Source: Burkholderia sp. WAC0059 (GTDB taxonomy: Bacteria > Pseudomonadota > Gammaproteobacteria > Burkholderiales > Burkholderiaceae). From it: a stretch of DNA of 64,000 bases. The notes below the pieces were generated by a model. The model was not told the DNA's origin and did no database searches. It saw only the letters and a list, made by a program, of their open reading frames with translations. Of the stretch, positions 1 to 8,718 are shown in pieces (within the stretch, counting starts at the first letter, position 1; every line of letters begins with the position of its first letter). The stretch is taken from contig NZ_PNEO01000018.1 of the NCBI RefSeq assembly GCF_002870125.1, positions 1-64,000 of the forward strand, in the 5' to 3' direction. Made by a program: the position numbers and the translations under genes.

Positions 1-1
1 A

Positions 2-661
2 CCGCACGAAAAAGCGTTTGAGCAATTGCGCAACGGTACCGCCGACATGCTGTGCAGTGCCTGGCTGCCGGACAGCCACGGCGTCTATTTCGATCCGATG
101 GCCGACCAGTTCGAGAAGGTCACCGTGCTTTACCGCCCGTATGCGTACTGGGGCGTACCGGATTACGTGCCGGAGGACATCGTCTCGACCATCGACGACC
201 TGCGCAAACCCGAAGCCGTCGCGCGTATGGAAAAGCGCATCCAGGGCATCGGTCCGGGCGCGGGCATCAGTCGGTTCTCGCGCGCTGCGATCACGCAGTA
301 TGGGCTCTCGGACTCGGGCTATCACTTCGAAAACGGCACGCTGGACGACTGCGTCGGCGCGTATGAGGAGGCGGTCCGGCTCGGCAGGTGGGTCGTGGTT
401 CCGCTGTGGAAGCCGCAGTTCCTGCACGAGAAATACGCGATCCGGCAACTGAAAGATCCGCACGGCGTGATGGGCGGCGCGGACGAGGCCACGCTCGTCG
501 CACGGCATAACTTGATGCAGCGGTTGCCGGTGGGGGCCGTCTTCGACCTGCGCAGCACGTACCTTGGCAATGAAGAGGTCTCGCGGCTGGACTATCTCGT
601 CTCGCGAGACAGGCTCGATCCGGTGGACGCCGCGCGGTCCCTGCCGCGCAGGATCGGCTGA
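2..661 (+). CDS. Glycine betaine/proline ABC transporter substrate-binding protein (OpuAC type), C-terminal part
   Basis: The reading frame is open at the left edge of the window, so only the last ~219 codons are present and the start and any signal peptide lie outside. The protein resembles the periplasmic substrate-binding component of osmoprotectant (quaternary amine) ABC transporters. It has the aromatic-rich stretch YRPYAYWGVPDYVPED and the GIGPGAGISRFSR segment typical of OpuAC/ProX-like proteins; aromatic residues form the cation-binding box in this family. The C-terminus (DYLVSRDRLDPVDAARSL) is a normal family ending. Permease and ATPase partners are expected upstream but are not visible. 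Substrate specificity cannot be told from this fragment. Confidence 0.75.
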   Translation, partial: PHEKAFEQLRNGTADMLCSAWLPDSHGVYFDPMADQFEKVTVLYRPYAYWGVPDYVPEDIVSTIDDLRKPEAVARMEKRIQGIGPGAGISRFSRAAITQYGLSDSGYHFENGTLDDCVGAYEEAVRLGRWVVVPLWKPQFLHEKYAIRQLKDPHGVMGGADEATLVARHNLMQRLPVGAVFDLRSTYLGNEEVSRLDYLVSRDRLDPVDAARSLPRRIG

Positions 662-961
662 ACGAGGCCCACCCGACTCGGCTCGACTCGAGCACTAGGC
701 GGACACGTAGCAACGCGACAGAAACACAAGATCCGACACGGCACGCGTCTCGACCTACGGTCAAAAGGCGCTACGTGTGATGCTTGCTGATCCACGCGGC
801 CGCCGCGCGGCATATCGTGCGTCGTGTGCGTGTCCTGAGCGAGGGTCACTCGATACCCAAAGCCTGCCGCGCGATGCACTGTCGTGTCGACGCAGCATTC
901 GCTCGCGTATCCGGACTCGAGGTGGAGATTATGGCTGGCCGCACTCGTCAACTTGCCGTAA
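662..961. other. Gene-free interval
   Basis: Between the OpuAC-type gene and a small minus-strand gene. Short open frames exist on both strands but show no recognisable domain, no convincing ribosome-binding site and arginine/alanine-heavy shadow composition. I see no terminator hairpin with a T-run. Confidence 0.4.
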
Positions 962-1216
962 TCATGCTGGCTCGACTAACGGCCCCATCCAGAACGCGCC
1001 GCGAAATGACTGCTCAAGACGCATTGGCATCAGGTCGCCAAATGACTCGGCCTCCCATTGGTGCAGCTCGGCGTTGTAGATGACGTAAACGAGCCGGGGA
1101 CAACCTCGGTCCAACTGATCCCTGACCCAGTAGTAGCCAGGCACAGTCGGAAGCGCGCGAGTCCATGCTCCAACCTTATGTCGGGGGGCAAAGTCGCCCG
1201 AAGGAAAAGCACGCAT
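962..1216 (-). CDS. Small hypothetical protein (84 aa)
   Basis: An 84-residue product whose central part (PTVPGYYWVRDQ ... RLVYVIYNAELHQWEAES ... GAFWMGPLVEPA) looks like a genuine small beta-rich protein. A VPG(Y/W)YWVRD opening followed by a WxGPL ending is a layout I associate with small orphan proteins of phages and plasmids. No signal peptide or membrane segment is present. The ribosome-binding site is weak. The gene ends in a gene-poor stretch and lies next to an MFS/GntR pair in the same orientation with an ordinary gap. Function unknown; a spurious frame cannot be excluded. Confidence 0.45.
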   Translation of the reverse strand: MRAFPSGDFAPRHKVGAWTRALPTVPGYYWVRDQLDRGCPRLVYVIYNAELHQWEAESFGDLMPMRLEQSFRGAFWMGPLVEPA

Positions 1217-1229
1217 CGTGGAGTTTTCG

Positions 1230-2594
1230 CTATGCTTCTGTAACGATCCTTTCGATCATACGGATCTCGTACAGCACGCCTTTCACGTGGCGCGCTCTAC
1301 CAGCAAGGATGCCAAAGATGACCGCAGCCGCCCCTACGGCACCGAACATCCACCCGACACTGACAAAATTTCCGCTCAGGCCATGCAGTACACCGACGAG
1401 CAAAGGTCCGGCCGCACCGACACCATAGCCGACGCCCTGAACCATGCCGGACAGTTCCGCAGCAATATGGGCATTCCTCGACCTCAGCACGATCAGCGTG
1501 AGCGCAACAGACGTCAACGCACCCTGTCCGATCCCCTGTACGGTTGCCCAGAGCCACAGTGTCGACAGCGGCGCAAACAGGCAGCCGAGGAAGCCGCCGA
1601 CAGCCAGCACGACGACCACACCATTCAGCATCCGCTGATTCGGCAGTTTCACGGCAATGCCGGGGGCAGCCAGGCAGGCAAGCATCTGAAGGACCACTGA
1701 AACCGAAACGACAAGCCCCGCGTGATCGGCCGGCACGCCGCGCTCACGCAGGATCGGAGCAAGCCATCCGAACACCGTGAACGACAGCATCGACTGCAGG
1801 ACCATGAAAATCGTCACCTGCCATGCGAGCGCACATTGCCAAAGACCGCGCGACACGATCCGCCTTTTGTGACTGGCCTTGTGTGTAGACGGTACATGAG
1901 GACGCCAGCACAGTGCTGCCACGAAAGCCGGGATCGCCCAGAACGCCAGCGCCGGTTCCCATGCGCCATGGAAATGACGCTCGAGCGGGACCGTAAATCC
2001 TGCCGCCATCGCCGCCCCCGCGCACAGTGCCATCGTGTACAACCCCGCCATCAGACCAGTGCGTTCCGCGAAGTCACGCTTGATCAGGCCGGGCAACAGC
2101 ACGTTGATAACCGCAATCGACGCGCCCGCGAGAACAGTGCCCACGAACAGAGCCACAACGGGATCGGCTGCCCGTAACGCGGTGCCGGCCGCCAGTAGCA
2201 AAGTCAGCCAGAAAATAACCTGTTCCGCGCCGAAGCGGCGGGCAAGCGCTGGACTCAGCGGCGCAAAGATGCCGAGACAGAGAACCGGCACGGTTGTGAT
2301 GGCACTTGCCATCGCGGGTACAAGACCATCCGCGCGAACGACTTCGGGCAACAACGATCCGAGGCTTGAAAACAGCGGCCGCAGATTCAGTGCGACCAGC
2401 ACGAGACTTGCACCCAGCAACACTTTCCCGCGCGCCGTTGTGACTTGCTCCACTGCGGGACGGGGAACCGAGTCGACTTCGGCATCGACCAACGGTTCGT
2501 CCCCGAGCGTCATCAGTGGGGCCGATGACGCTTCACCGGAAAGAGCACGCTCTGCGCTGCTCGGCCGGGACGGACGGGAAACGTCGGCGCTCAT
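1230..2594 (-). CDS. MFS transporter, CynX/NimT-like
   Basis: 454 residues, with a ~55-residue polar N-terminal tail followed by about twelve hydrophobic helices. The signature ALNLRPLFSSLGSLLPEV in the first helix (NLRP) is characteristic of the CynX/NimT branch of the major facilitator superfamily, which includes cyanate and 2-nitroimidazole transporters. The tail is longer than usual, so translation may begin at an internal ATG. Its start overlaps the stop of the upstream GntR regulator gene by 4 bases (2,591-2,594), so the two are almost certainly co-transcribed and translationally coupled. The regulator therefore probably controls export of its own effector or a related small acid. Substrate unknown. 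Confidence 0.85.
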   Translation of the reverse strand: MSADVSRPSRPSSAERALSGEASSAPLMTLGDEPLVDAEVDSVPRPAVEQVTTARGKVLLGASLVLVALNLRPLFSSLGSLLPEVVRADGLVPAMASAITTVPVLCLGIFAPLSPALARRFGAEQVIFWLTLLLAAGTALRAADPVVALFVGTVLAGASIAVINVLLPGLIKRDFAERTGLMAGLYTMALCAGAAMAAGFTVPLERHFHGAWEPALAFWAIPAFVAALCWRPHVPSTHKASHKRRIVSRGLWQCALAWQVTIFMVLQSMLSFTVFGWLAPILRERGVPADHAGLVVSVSVVLQMLACLAAPGIAVKLPNQRMLNGVVVVLAVGGFLGCLFAPLSTLWLWATVQGIGQGALTSVALTLIVLRSRNAHIAAELSGMVQGVGYGVGAAGPLLVGVLHGLSGNFVSVGWMFGAVGAAAVIFGILAGRARHVKGVLYEIRMIERIVTEA

Positions 2595-3295
2595 TGACGG
2601 GGCACCTCCGGCAATGCGGCGAGGATGAAATCCATGAAGTCCCGCACCGCCGCTTCCGCTGCATCGGGAGAACGCGACTCGATTGCCTCGATCAGCGACC
2701 GGTGCGCATCATAGTCAGGTTCCGGAATGTCGACTTCAAGGGTCGAGGCGATGGTTTCGTTCACCGCCAGCGACAGGAATTCATAGGTTTCCAGCAGAGC
2801 GGGATTGTGGGCCGAGCGCACAATGGCAAAGTGGAACTGGTAGTCGTCGGCGACGAATCGCGCGTTGTCGCTGTCGATACCAAGCCAGTGGCCGCGCTTC
2901 TCGAGCAGCGAGTCAATCTGCCGGATTTCGCGCGCCGTCGCGCGGACGGCCGCAAGGCGCATTGCCTCCACTTCAAGAGCGCGACGCACCTCGAACTGAC
3001 TGCGCAGCCCGGTACGCCGTAGCCGCTTCAGCTCAGCGGACCGTTCGGTCGTGGACGCGACAAAGGTTCCCGCACCCTGCCGGACATCGAGCAGGCCCGC
3101 GACGGCGAGGCTGCGGACCGCCGCGCGCACGGTCCCGCGGCTGACGCCCAGCAACGTCGCCAGTTCAGGCTCGATGGGGAGCTTGTCTCCCACTTTCCAG
3201 AGGCCACCGCTAATGCGCTCTCGCAGTATTTCGGCAGCCGAATCGACCAGGGATACGCGCGCGGCAGGTCGATTCAGTTCTTTGGAAACAAGCAT
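2591..3295 (-). CDS. GntR-family transcriptional regulator, FadR/FCD subgroup
   Basis: 234 residues. The N-terminal winged helix-turn-helix is clear (LLGVSRGTVRAAVRSLAVAGLLDVRQGAGTFV in outline, about residues 48-80). It is followed by an all-helical FCD effector domain with the usual spaced acidic and histidine residues (DDYQFHFAIVRSAHN). Such regulators usually sense small organic acids and repress a neighbouring transport or catabolic operon. It overlaps the downstream MFS gene by 4 bases. A tandem palindromic site directly upstream (3,300-3,330) fits autoregulation. The effector is unknown. Confidence 0.88.
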   Translation of the reverse strand: MLVSKELNRPAARVSLVDSAAEILRERISGGLWKVGDKLPIEPELATLLGVSRGTVRAAVRSLAVAGLLDVRQGAGTFVASTTERSAELKRLRRTGLRSQFEVRRALEVEAMRLAAVRATAREIRQIDSLLEKRGHWLGIDSDNARFVADDYQFHFAIVRSAHNPALLETYEFLSLAVNETIASTLEVDIPEPDYDAHRSLIEAIESRSPDAAEAAVRDFMDFILAALPEVPRQ

Positions 3296-3299
3296 TGTA

Positions 3300-3330
3300 A
3301 TTCATCCAATGATTAATTCATTTAATGAAT
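3300..3330. promoter_or_regulatory. Tandem palindromic operator candidate upstream of the GntR gene
   Basis: ATTCATTTAATGAAT (3,316-3,330) is a perfect palindrome around a central base. Sixteen bases to the left, ATTCATCCAATGATT (3,300-3,314) is an imperfect second copy. Both lie within 35 bp of the GntR start codon, where the regulator's promoter should be. The AT-rich inverted-repeat form fits a GntR/FCD operator; binding is inferred. Confidence 0.55.
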
Positions 3331-3444
3331 TGTAGCGGAGATTTGCGGCCGTGCATACCGGTAAACGTCAACCGATAGCCGGGCAGTCCGGGGGCGCATA
3401 GGATACTCGCTGTCAAATGCTCGGTTGCACGGACAGATCGAGGA

Positions 3445-4341
3445 TCACCTAGGTAATCTGGAAGCAAACTCTTTTGCCAACCAGTCCACAAAGACCCGTA
3501 CCCGAGGTGAAAGCTGAGGCGTGCGAGTGTATAGCACGTGGACTGGAAGCGGCCGCGCCGGAAAGTTCTCGAGCACCTCGGCCAGGGCTCCTGCCGCGAG
3601 ATCCTCAGCCACCCGGTAGCGCGGCACCTGGATCAGGCCCAGTCCTAGCCGCGCAGCGGCGACGTTCGTCTCGGCACCGGTCACCATGATGCTTGCCGGC
3701 AACGTGACGGTCTGACGTTTCCCGCCGATCATGAATTCCAGGGGAATGACTTCTCCCGTCACCTGGGACAGATAGCCAATCATCCGATGCCCTTCGAGCT
3801 GCCCGGGGCTTTGCGGAACACCATGCCGCGCCAAATAGTCCGGGCTGGCAAACGTTCCTTCCTCCAGTGTGGCAATCCGGCGGCCGATCAGCGAACTGTC
3901 GGGCAATTCGCCGACTCGAAGGACACAATCCACTCCATCTCGGGTCAAATCCACGAAGCGATCCGCTTCGCTGACGAGCACCTGGATGCCCGGATAAGTT
4001 TCGAGAAATTGCGGCAGCCCTGGCATCATAAAATGGCGTGCGAGCGTGCCGTGAACATCGACCCGCAAGAGGCCTGACGGCTTCGCTCCATTAAAGGCGG
4101 CCTCGGCCTCCTCGACGTCCGCAATGATGCCGAGACAACGTCGATAGAAAGCCTCGCCGTCGAGCGTCGGCCTCACCTGTCGTGTCGTTCGCTGCAGCAG
4201 TTGTGCCCCCAGGCGGCGCTCCAGTTCCTGAATGCCCTGCGTCACGCTCGAGCGCGGCACGTCCAGATCCCGGGCAGCGGCTGCAAAGCTGCCGCGCTCC
4301 ACGATCCGGACGAACAGGCGCATGGCGTCGATCCGATCCAT
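3445..4341 (-). CDS. LysR-family regulator
   Basis: 298 residues with the standard layout: N-terminal winged HTH (MDRIDAMRLFVRIVERGSFAAAARDLDVPRSSVTQ, about residues 1-60) and a C-terminal periplasmic-binding-like effector domain (GLLRVDVHGTLARHFMMPGLPQFLETYPGIQV, then the FVDLTRDGVDCVLRVGEL segment). It belongs to the DhcR/AaeR-like branch common in Burkholderia. It is divergent from the SDR gene starting at 4,452 across a 110-bp intergenic region, so it very likely regulates the two SDR genes and perhaps the tautomerase gene. No specific effector can be deduced. Confidence 0.9.
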   Translation of the reverse strand: MDRIDAMRLFVRIVERGSFAAAARDLDVPRSSVTQGIQELERRLGAQLLQRTTRQVRPTLDGEAFYRRCLGIIADVEEAEAAFNGAKPSGLLRVDVHGTLARHFMMPGLPQFLETYPGIQVLVSEADRFVDLTRDGVDCVLRVGELPDSSLIGRRIATLEEGTFASPDYLARHGVPQSPGQLEGHRMIGYLSQVTGEVIPLEFMIGGKRQTVTLPASIMVTGAETNVAAARLGLGLIQVPRYRVAEDLAAGALAEVLENFPARPLPVHVLYTRTPQLSPRVRVFVDWLAKEFASRLPR

Positions 4342-4451
4342 CTCATTGTTCCAGATTCAGAATTGTGATGCCAATTCTAGCCAGTTTATCCGCCACACCA
4401 AAATAACTATCTTTCTCCTGCAGTCATTCAACCCGTACAGGAGCATGAAAA

Positions 4452-5192
4452 ATGGCACAGGAAACCAGCAAGGTCGCCATCGTTACCGGGGCCTCCCGGG
4501 GAATCGGCGCCGCTATCGCAAAACGGCTGGCGGCCGACGGCTTTACCGTCGTCGTCAACTACTCGGGCAGCGATGCCGCCGCCGCCGCAGTCGTCGAACA
4601 GATTGAAGAAGCAGGCGGCCACGCGCGCTCGGCCAAGGCCGACATCAGCGATGCCGCCGCTGTACGCCGCATGTTCGAGGCCGCCGAAACCGCCTACGGC
4701 GGCGTCGACGTGCTCGTGAACAACGCCGGCATCATCGGCCTCAAGCCCATCGCGTCGATGGATGACGAAACCTTCGACCGCATCGTCAAGATCAACCTGA
4801 AGGGAACGTTCAACACGCAGCGCGAAGCCGCTAACCGGCTCCGTCCGGGCGGCCGCATCATCAACTTCTCGAGCAGCGTGGTCGGTCTCTACCAGCCGAC
4901 CTATGCGATCTACGCGGCCACCAAGGCCGGCGTCGAGGCCATGACGCACGTGCTGTCGAAGGAACTGCGTGGCCGCAACATCACGGTCAATGCCGTGGCA
5001 CCCGGCCCAACGGCCACCGAACTGTTCTTCGACGGCAAGACCCAGGAAGTCATCGACCACCTGACCAGACTGGCGCCGCTCGAACGCCTGGGCCAGCCGG
5101 AAGACATCGCCAATGCGGTCGCATTCCTCGCGGGTCCCGACGGCGCCTGGATCAACGGCCAGGTCCTGCGCGCCAACGGCGGCATCATCTAA
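4452..5192 (+). CDS. SDR-family oxidoreductase (FabG-like)
   Basis: 246 residues, a classical short-chain dehydrogenase. It has the cofactor glycine motif TGASRGIG at about residues 12-19, NNAG near 90, catalytic serines around 140-142 and YAATK giving Y154 and K158. The C-terminal GQVLRANGGII is the usual FabG/glucose-dehydrogenase ending. It should be a cytosolic NAD(P)-dependent carbonyl or alcohol reductase. It is the first gene of a plus-strand run (SDR-SDR-tautomerase) divergent from a LysR gene. The substrate is unknown; nothing ties it to fatty-acid synthesis beyond family resemblance. Confidence 0.88.
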   Translation: MAQETSKVAIVTGASRGIGAAIAKRLAADGFTVVVNYSGSDAAAAAVVEQIEEAGGHARSAKADISDAAAVRRMFEAAETAYGGVDVLVNNAGIIGLKPIASMDDETFDRIVKINLKGTFNTQREAANRLRPGGRIINFSSSVVGLYQPTYAIYAATKAGVEAMTHVLSKELRGRNITVNAVAPGPTATELFFDGKTQEVIDHLTRLAPLERLGQPEDIANAVAFLAGPDGAWINGQVLRANGGII

Positions 5193-5212
5193 CTGAATAA
5201 ACGGAGCAAGGC

Positions 5213-6112
5213 ATGAGCAAGATCATTCTCGTTACCGGCGCATCCAGCGGCTTCGGTCTCATGGCGGCGCGTGCACTCGCCCACGCGGGCCATACCGTGT
5301 ACGGCACCATGCGCGACATCGCAGGCCGTAACGCAAAACAGGCGGCAGCGACGGCCGCCTGGTCGAAGGAACATGGCGTCGACCTGCGTGCGCTCGAACT
5401 CGACGTGACCTCGCAGGAATCGGTCGAGGCGGCAGTCACCAAGGTGATCGCCGAATCGGGCCGCCTCGACGTGCTCGTCCACAATGCCGGCCACATGGCC
5501 TATGGTCCCGCCGAAGCGTTCCTGCCCGAGCAGTACATCCACCTCTACGACGTCAATGTGGTCGGCACCCAGCGTCTGAACCGCGCGGCGTTGCCGCATA
5601 TGCGCAAACAAGGTGAGGCACTGCTGCTGTGGGTAGGCTCGTCGAGCACGCGCGGCGGCACGCCGCCGTATCTGGCACCGTACTTCGCGGCCAAGGCGGC
5701 AATGGATGCACTTGCGGTCAGCTATGCGTCGGAACTCGCGCGGTGGGGTATCGAATCGACCATCGTCGTGCCGGGTGCGTTCACCAAGGGCACTAACCAC
5801 TTCGCGCATGCCGGCGCACCGGAAGATGCGGCGCGCGCGGCGGAATACGCGAAGGGCCCGACGGCCGATATCGCTGACATCAGCATGAAAGGCCAGATTT
5901 CGGCTGAACCGGCTGACGCCGATCCGGAAGATGTGGCGCGCGAGATCGTGCGCGTCGTCGATACGCCGTTCGGCAAGCGCCCGTTCCGCGTGCATATCGA
6001 CCCGTCGGACGACGGCGCGGTCGTGGTTAACGCGGTAGCCGACCGCATGCGTACCGAGGTGTTGACTCGCTTCGGTCTCGCCGATCTGCTGAAGCCGCGG
6101 GCCCAAGCTTGA
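5213..6112 (+). CDS. SDR-family oxidoreductase
   Basis: 299 residues. N-terminal LVTGASSGFG cofactor loop, HNAGH in place of NNAG, and active-site YFAAK. The C-terminal extension after the Rossmann fold is longer than in FabG-type enzymes and resembles Burkholderia SDRs annotated as oxidoreductases near LysR genes. It begins 20 bp after the preceding SDR gene with a ribosome-binding site (GGAGC), so the two form an operon. Probably a cytosolic NAD(P)H-dependent reductase of small aldehydes or ketones; substrate not determinable. Confidence 0.87.
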   Translation: MSKIILVTGASSGFGLMAARALAHAGHTVYGTMRDIAGRNAKQAAATAAWSKEHGVDLRALELDVTSQESVEAAVTKVIAESGRLDVLVHNAGHMAYGPAEAFLPEQYIHLYDVNVVGTQRLNRAALPHMRKQGEALLLWVGSSSTRGGTPPYLAPYFAAKAAMDALAVSYASELARWGIESTIVVPGAFTKGTNHFAHAGAPEDAARAAEYAKGPTADIADISMKGQISAEPADADPEDVAREIVRVVDTPFGKRPFRVHIDPSDDGAVVVNAVADRMRTEVLTRFGLADLLKPRAQA

Positions 6113-6211
6113 TCAGCATCGCGGAATGAACCGTCCAGTTTTTGTCCGCGAGTCTGCGGTGTCACGACAGACGGAACCGCGGACGCCCCCCAACCTTGCA
6201 GGAGTAGAGTC

Positions 6212-6430
6212 ATGCCCTTTGCCAATGTGAAGATCCCAGCCGGTCTCATCGACGAACCGCAAAAAGCAGATCTTGTTGCGCGCCTCGCCGACACGCTGGC
6301 GGCCTTTTTTGGAGAAGGATCGCGTCAGACCACCATGATCCTGATTGAAGATGTACCCGATGGCGGATATTATCGCGCCCGTGAAATCATTACGGCGGAA
6401 ACGTTGAGGAAGCGAGCAGCCGGGCATTAA
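6212..6430 (+). CDS. 4-oxalocrotonate tautomerase-family protein
   Basis: 72 residues beginning Met-Pro-Phe, so removal of Met exposes the N-terminal proline that is the catalytic base in this family. The rest (ANVKIPAGLIDEPQKADL, then the MILIEDVPDGGYYRA strand) matches the beta-alpha-beta fold of small tautomerases, which act as oligomers. The GGAGTAGAGTC leader is a good ribosome-binding site. It follows the two SDR genes by 99 bp and may share their transcript, which would suit conversion of enol/keto or unsaturated acid intermediates. Exact substrate unknown. Confidence 0.85.
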   Translation: MPFANVKIPAGLIDEPQKADLVARLADTLAAFFGEGSRQTTMILIEDVPDGGYYRAREIITAETLRKRAAGH

Positions 6431-6473
6431 TACGCCGCCATACATGATGTGCAACCCGAAATCAGGCTGCGCA

Positions 6474-6902
6474 TCATTTATTTCCGAAAACCGACCCGTA
6501 GTATCGTGCGCCGCTGTCCAGATGCGCGCCGAATCCGAAGCCCTGCTCGAGCATGCCCTGCATGTCGGCACGATTGATACGCATTACATAGCTGGACCGG
6601 TTCGCGACGAGTTCGCAGGATTGCCCTCGCCCTTCCGACGCACTGAACCACTGGCCAGGATCGGCATGACCACTCTCGAACGTGCGGCCGCCGGTTTCGA
6701 CCTGCCAGCCTCCGTCGAGCAAAATCCAGTATGGTGCGTCTAGCGCGCGCGAGCCCTCGCATTTTGCGATGACAGCGCCAGCATCGGCCGCCCATTCATG
6801 AGAATGGTGGATGACCCATTGCAATTGCTCGGTGGACAAGGCCGTGAAGAACGGCGTATTGCGCAGCAGGAATCGATAGGTCACTGCCGAGCGCATCGTC
6901 AT
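6474..6902 (-). CDS. Cyclic nucleotide-binding-like (CNB fold) protein
   Basis: I place the start at the ATG giving MTMRSAVTYRFLLRNTPFF (142 aa), because upstream in-frame sequence is arginine-rich and unlike protein. The body (FFTALSTEQLQWVIHHSHEW, then YWILLDGGWQVETGGRTF, then DPGQWFSASEG) looks like a short single-domain CNB/Crp-type jelly roll with no DNA-binding domain. In-frame upstream codons encode a hydrophobic stretch ending in a lipobox-like LGVTAC, so a longer lipoprotein form starting near 6,980 is possible. It is convergent with the tautomerase gene and tail-to-tail with no clear partner. Confidence 0.55.
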   Translation of the reverse strand: MTMRSAVTYRFLLRNTPFFTALSTEQLQWVIHHSHEWAADAGAVIAKCEGSRALDAPYWILLDGGWQVETGGRTFESGHADPGQWFSASEGRGQSCELVANRSSYVMRINRADMQGMLEQGFGFGAHLDSGARYYGSVFGNK

Positions 6903-7137
6903 CCGGCCCGCGGCATCCTGCTCCTGCGTGCCGCCGCAGGCCGTCACTCCCAGCGTCGTCGCCAGCACGTATGCGGGCACAACCAGGCACCGAAACCATC
7001 GCGCCGGATCGCCCCGCTGTACGCTGTTTCCGCTCCCGGCTATGTTGCGCCTGCTCCGACTGCCGGGCCACACCACACGTCCCAACCGGCCTATACGAAC
7101 GAAACTCCAGTCGATACGCGAGCAACGGCTCGTCATA

Positions 7138-7875
7138 CTAGACGGCCCACGCGCGACCCGCGTCCCAAAGCGATTGAGCCCAGGCGGCAATACTCTCCGG
7201 CTCGAACCTCACCGCACGCCAAAGTTCTTCGGAAGCGGCGTCTGCGAGAACGTGATCCTTTCCGGCCTGGAGTCCCGCCAGCATCCGCTCAGCGACCTGA
7301 ACCGGCGATGTCTTTTCGCCTGTTACGCGAGTGGCCATGTCCGTGTCGATAAAGCCGGCATAGACGCCCATCACGTGCGTTCCCTGCGCCTTCAGTTCCA
7401 CGCGCATGGCGTCGGTCATCGCCAGTGCCGTGAACTTCGAAGCGCAATAGGTGGCGTTGAACGGATAGACGTACCAGCTCACCACCGACAGCATGTTGAC
7501 AATCGCACCGCCGCCGTTGCGCGCCAGGATCGGAGCAAACGCTTTGGCGATACGCAGTGGGCCAAACGCATTTACCTCCAGTTCGCGGCGCAGTGCCTGT
7601 TCCGAATCATCGGCCAGCATCGACGTTGCGAGCATGATCCCCGCGTTGTTGATGACCAGGTCGACATCGCCGCACATCTTCGCCACGCGCGCCACGGAAT
7701 CCGTGTCCGTCACGTCGAGGGAAACAGGCGTGACGACGGCCTGAGCAACCGACTCGGGATTACGCATACCTGCATAGACCCTGGCAGCGCCGGCCTGCAC
7801 CAACTGATCGACGATAACCTTCCCCAAGCCTCGATTGGCACCGGTGACGAGTGCCGTACAACCTTTGATGTTCAT
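7138..7875 (-). CDS. SDR-family oxidoreductase
   Basis: 246 residues from the ATG giving MNIKGCTALVTGANRGLG; an ATG four codons upstream (7,887) is an alternative. Key residues are the TGANRGLG cofactor loop, INNAG, and active-site YCASK. The C-terminal half is closely related to the degraded SDR at 16,669-17,368 (shared GGGA-VN-LSVVSW and TYCASK blocks), so this region holds duplicated SDR material. It is likely an NAD(P)-dependent carbonyl reductase. It is followed on the same strand by nothing obvious and preceded by another SDR gene 50 bp upstream, probably as an operon. Confidence 0.87.
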   Translation of the reverse strand: MNIKGCTALVTGANRGLGKVIVDQLVQAGAARVYAGMRNPESVAQAVVTPVSLDVTDTDSVARVAKMCGDVDLVINNAGIMLATSMLADDSEQALRRELEVNAFGPLRIAKAFAPILARNGGGAIVNMLSVVSWYVYPFNATYCASKFTALAMTDAMRVELKAQGTHVMGVYAGFIDTDMATRVTGEKTSPVQVAERMLAGLQAGKDHVLADAASEELWRAVRFEPESIAAWAQSLWDAGRAWAV

Positions 7876-7924
7876 GTTGGTTTCCATTCGTGAAGCAGTC
7901 GGGACGTATTCTTTGGCAGCCCGC

Positions 7925-8698
7925 TCAGTCGGGCAGCCGGATACCGGAGAACGACTCACACTGCTCAATCAGCCGGTCCTGCGTGCCGTGATCTCGCGCT
8001 CCTGGATTCGGTACGCGCCGCTGCAGGTGGTAAAAATATTCGCTGGAAACCAGCGCGCCAGGATCGTCGCTGGCAGCCAGCCACACCTGCGTGAGATGAG
8101 CCTGATCGAGATCGTCCGGGGCCGAAGGGCCGCCCATGCGCGTCGGCACCCAGCCGGGCTCCAGCGCATTGGACATGACGTCGGGCCAGCGACGGCCGAT
8201 GGCAAAGGCGAGCAGAACGTCGTACAGCTTGCTCTCAGCGTAGGCCTGTGAGCCATTCCAGCGACGCTGCTTCCAGCCTGTATCTCCGAGGTTCGCGGTA
8301 ACCCCATGGTGCATGCCGGAACTGAGGTACACGAGGCGACGCGGTCGTTCGATCAGGGCTGTCAGCACGTACGGCGCCATCACGTTGATGGCAAAAACAT
8401 GTGGCAATCCGTCTTCCGTCTCGATTCTTTTGGGCTCGCGGTAGCCAACGCCCACGTTGTGAATGACGGCGTCGAACGTCCCGATCCGGTTGACCTGCTC
8501 CGCCACGGATTTCATTTCCGACATACGCGAGAGGTCGCCGATCACGACTGCAGAAGCGCCTAGAAGCCGCCGGCGCACGTTCTCGACACGTTGGGGACTG
8601 CGCGCATGCAGCACCACCTCGTGTCCCTGGGAAAGAAGTAATTCGGCGGCCATGAACCCCAAGCCGTCGGTCGAACCAGTAATAAAGATCCGTGACAT
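7925..8698 (-). CDS. SDR-family NAD(P)-binding protein
   Basis: 257 residues from MSRIFITGSTDGLG. It has the TGSTDGLG cofactor loop, the IHNVGVGYREP segment replacing NNAG, and active-site YAESK. This arrangement resembles the retinol-dehydrogenase/light-dependent protochlorophyllide-reductase-like SDR branch. Downstream on the same strand is another SDR gene (start 7,875); upstream is an MFS gene whose end is only 20 bp away, so MFS-SDR-SDR appear co-transcribed. Substrate unknown. Confidence 0.85.
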   Translation of the reverse strand: MSRIFITGSTDGLGFMAAELLLSQGHEVVLHARSPQRVENVRRRLLGASAVVIGDLSRMSEMKSVAEQVNRIGTFDAVIHNVGVGYREPKRIETEDGLPHVFAINVMAPYVLTALIERPRRLVYLSSGMHHGVTANLGDTGWKQRRWNGSQAYAESKLYDVLLAFAIGRRWPDVMSNALEPGWVPTRMGGPSAPDDLDQAHLTQVWLAASDDPGALVSSEYFYHLQRRVPNPGARDHGTQDRLIEQCESFSGIRLPD

Positions 8699-8718
8699 AG
8701 CAATATCCGGTAGTACGA

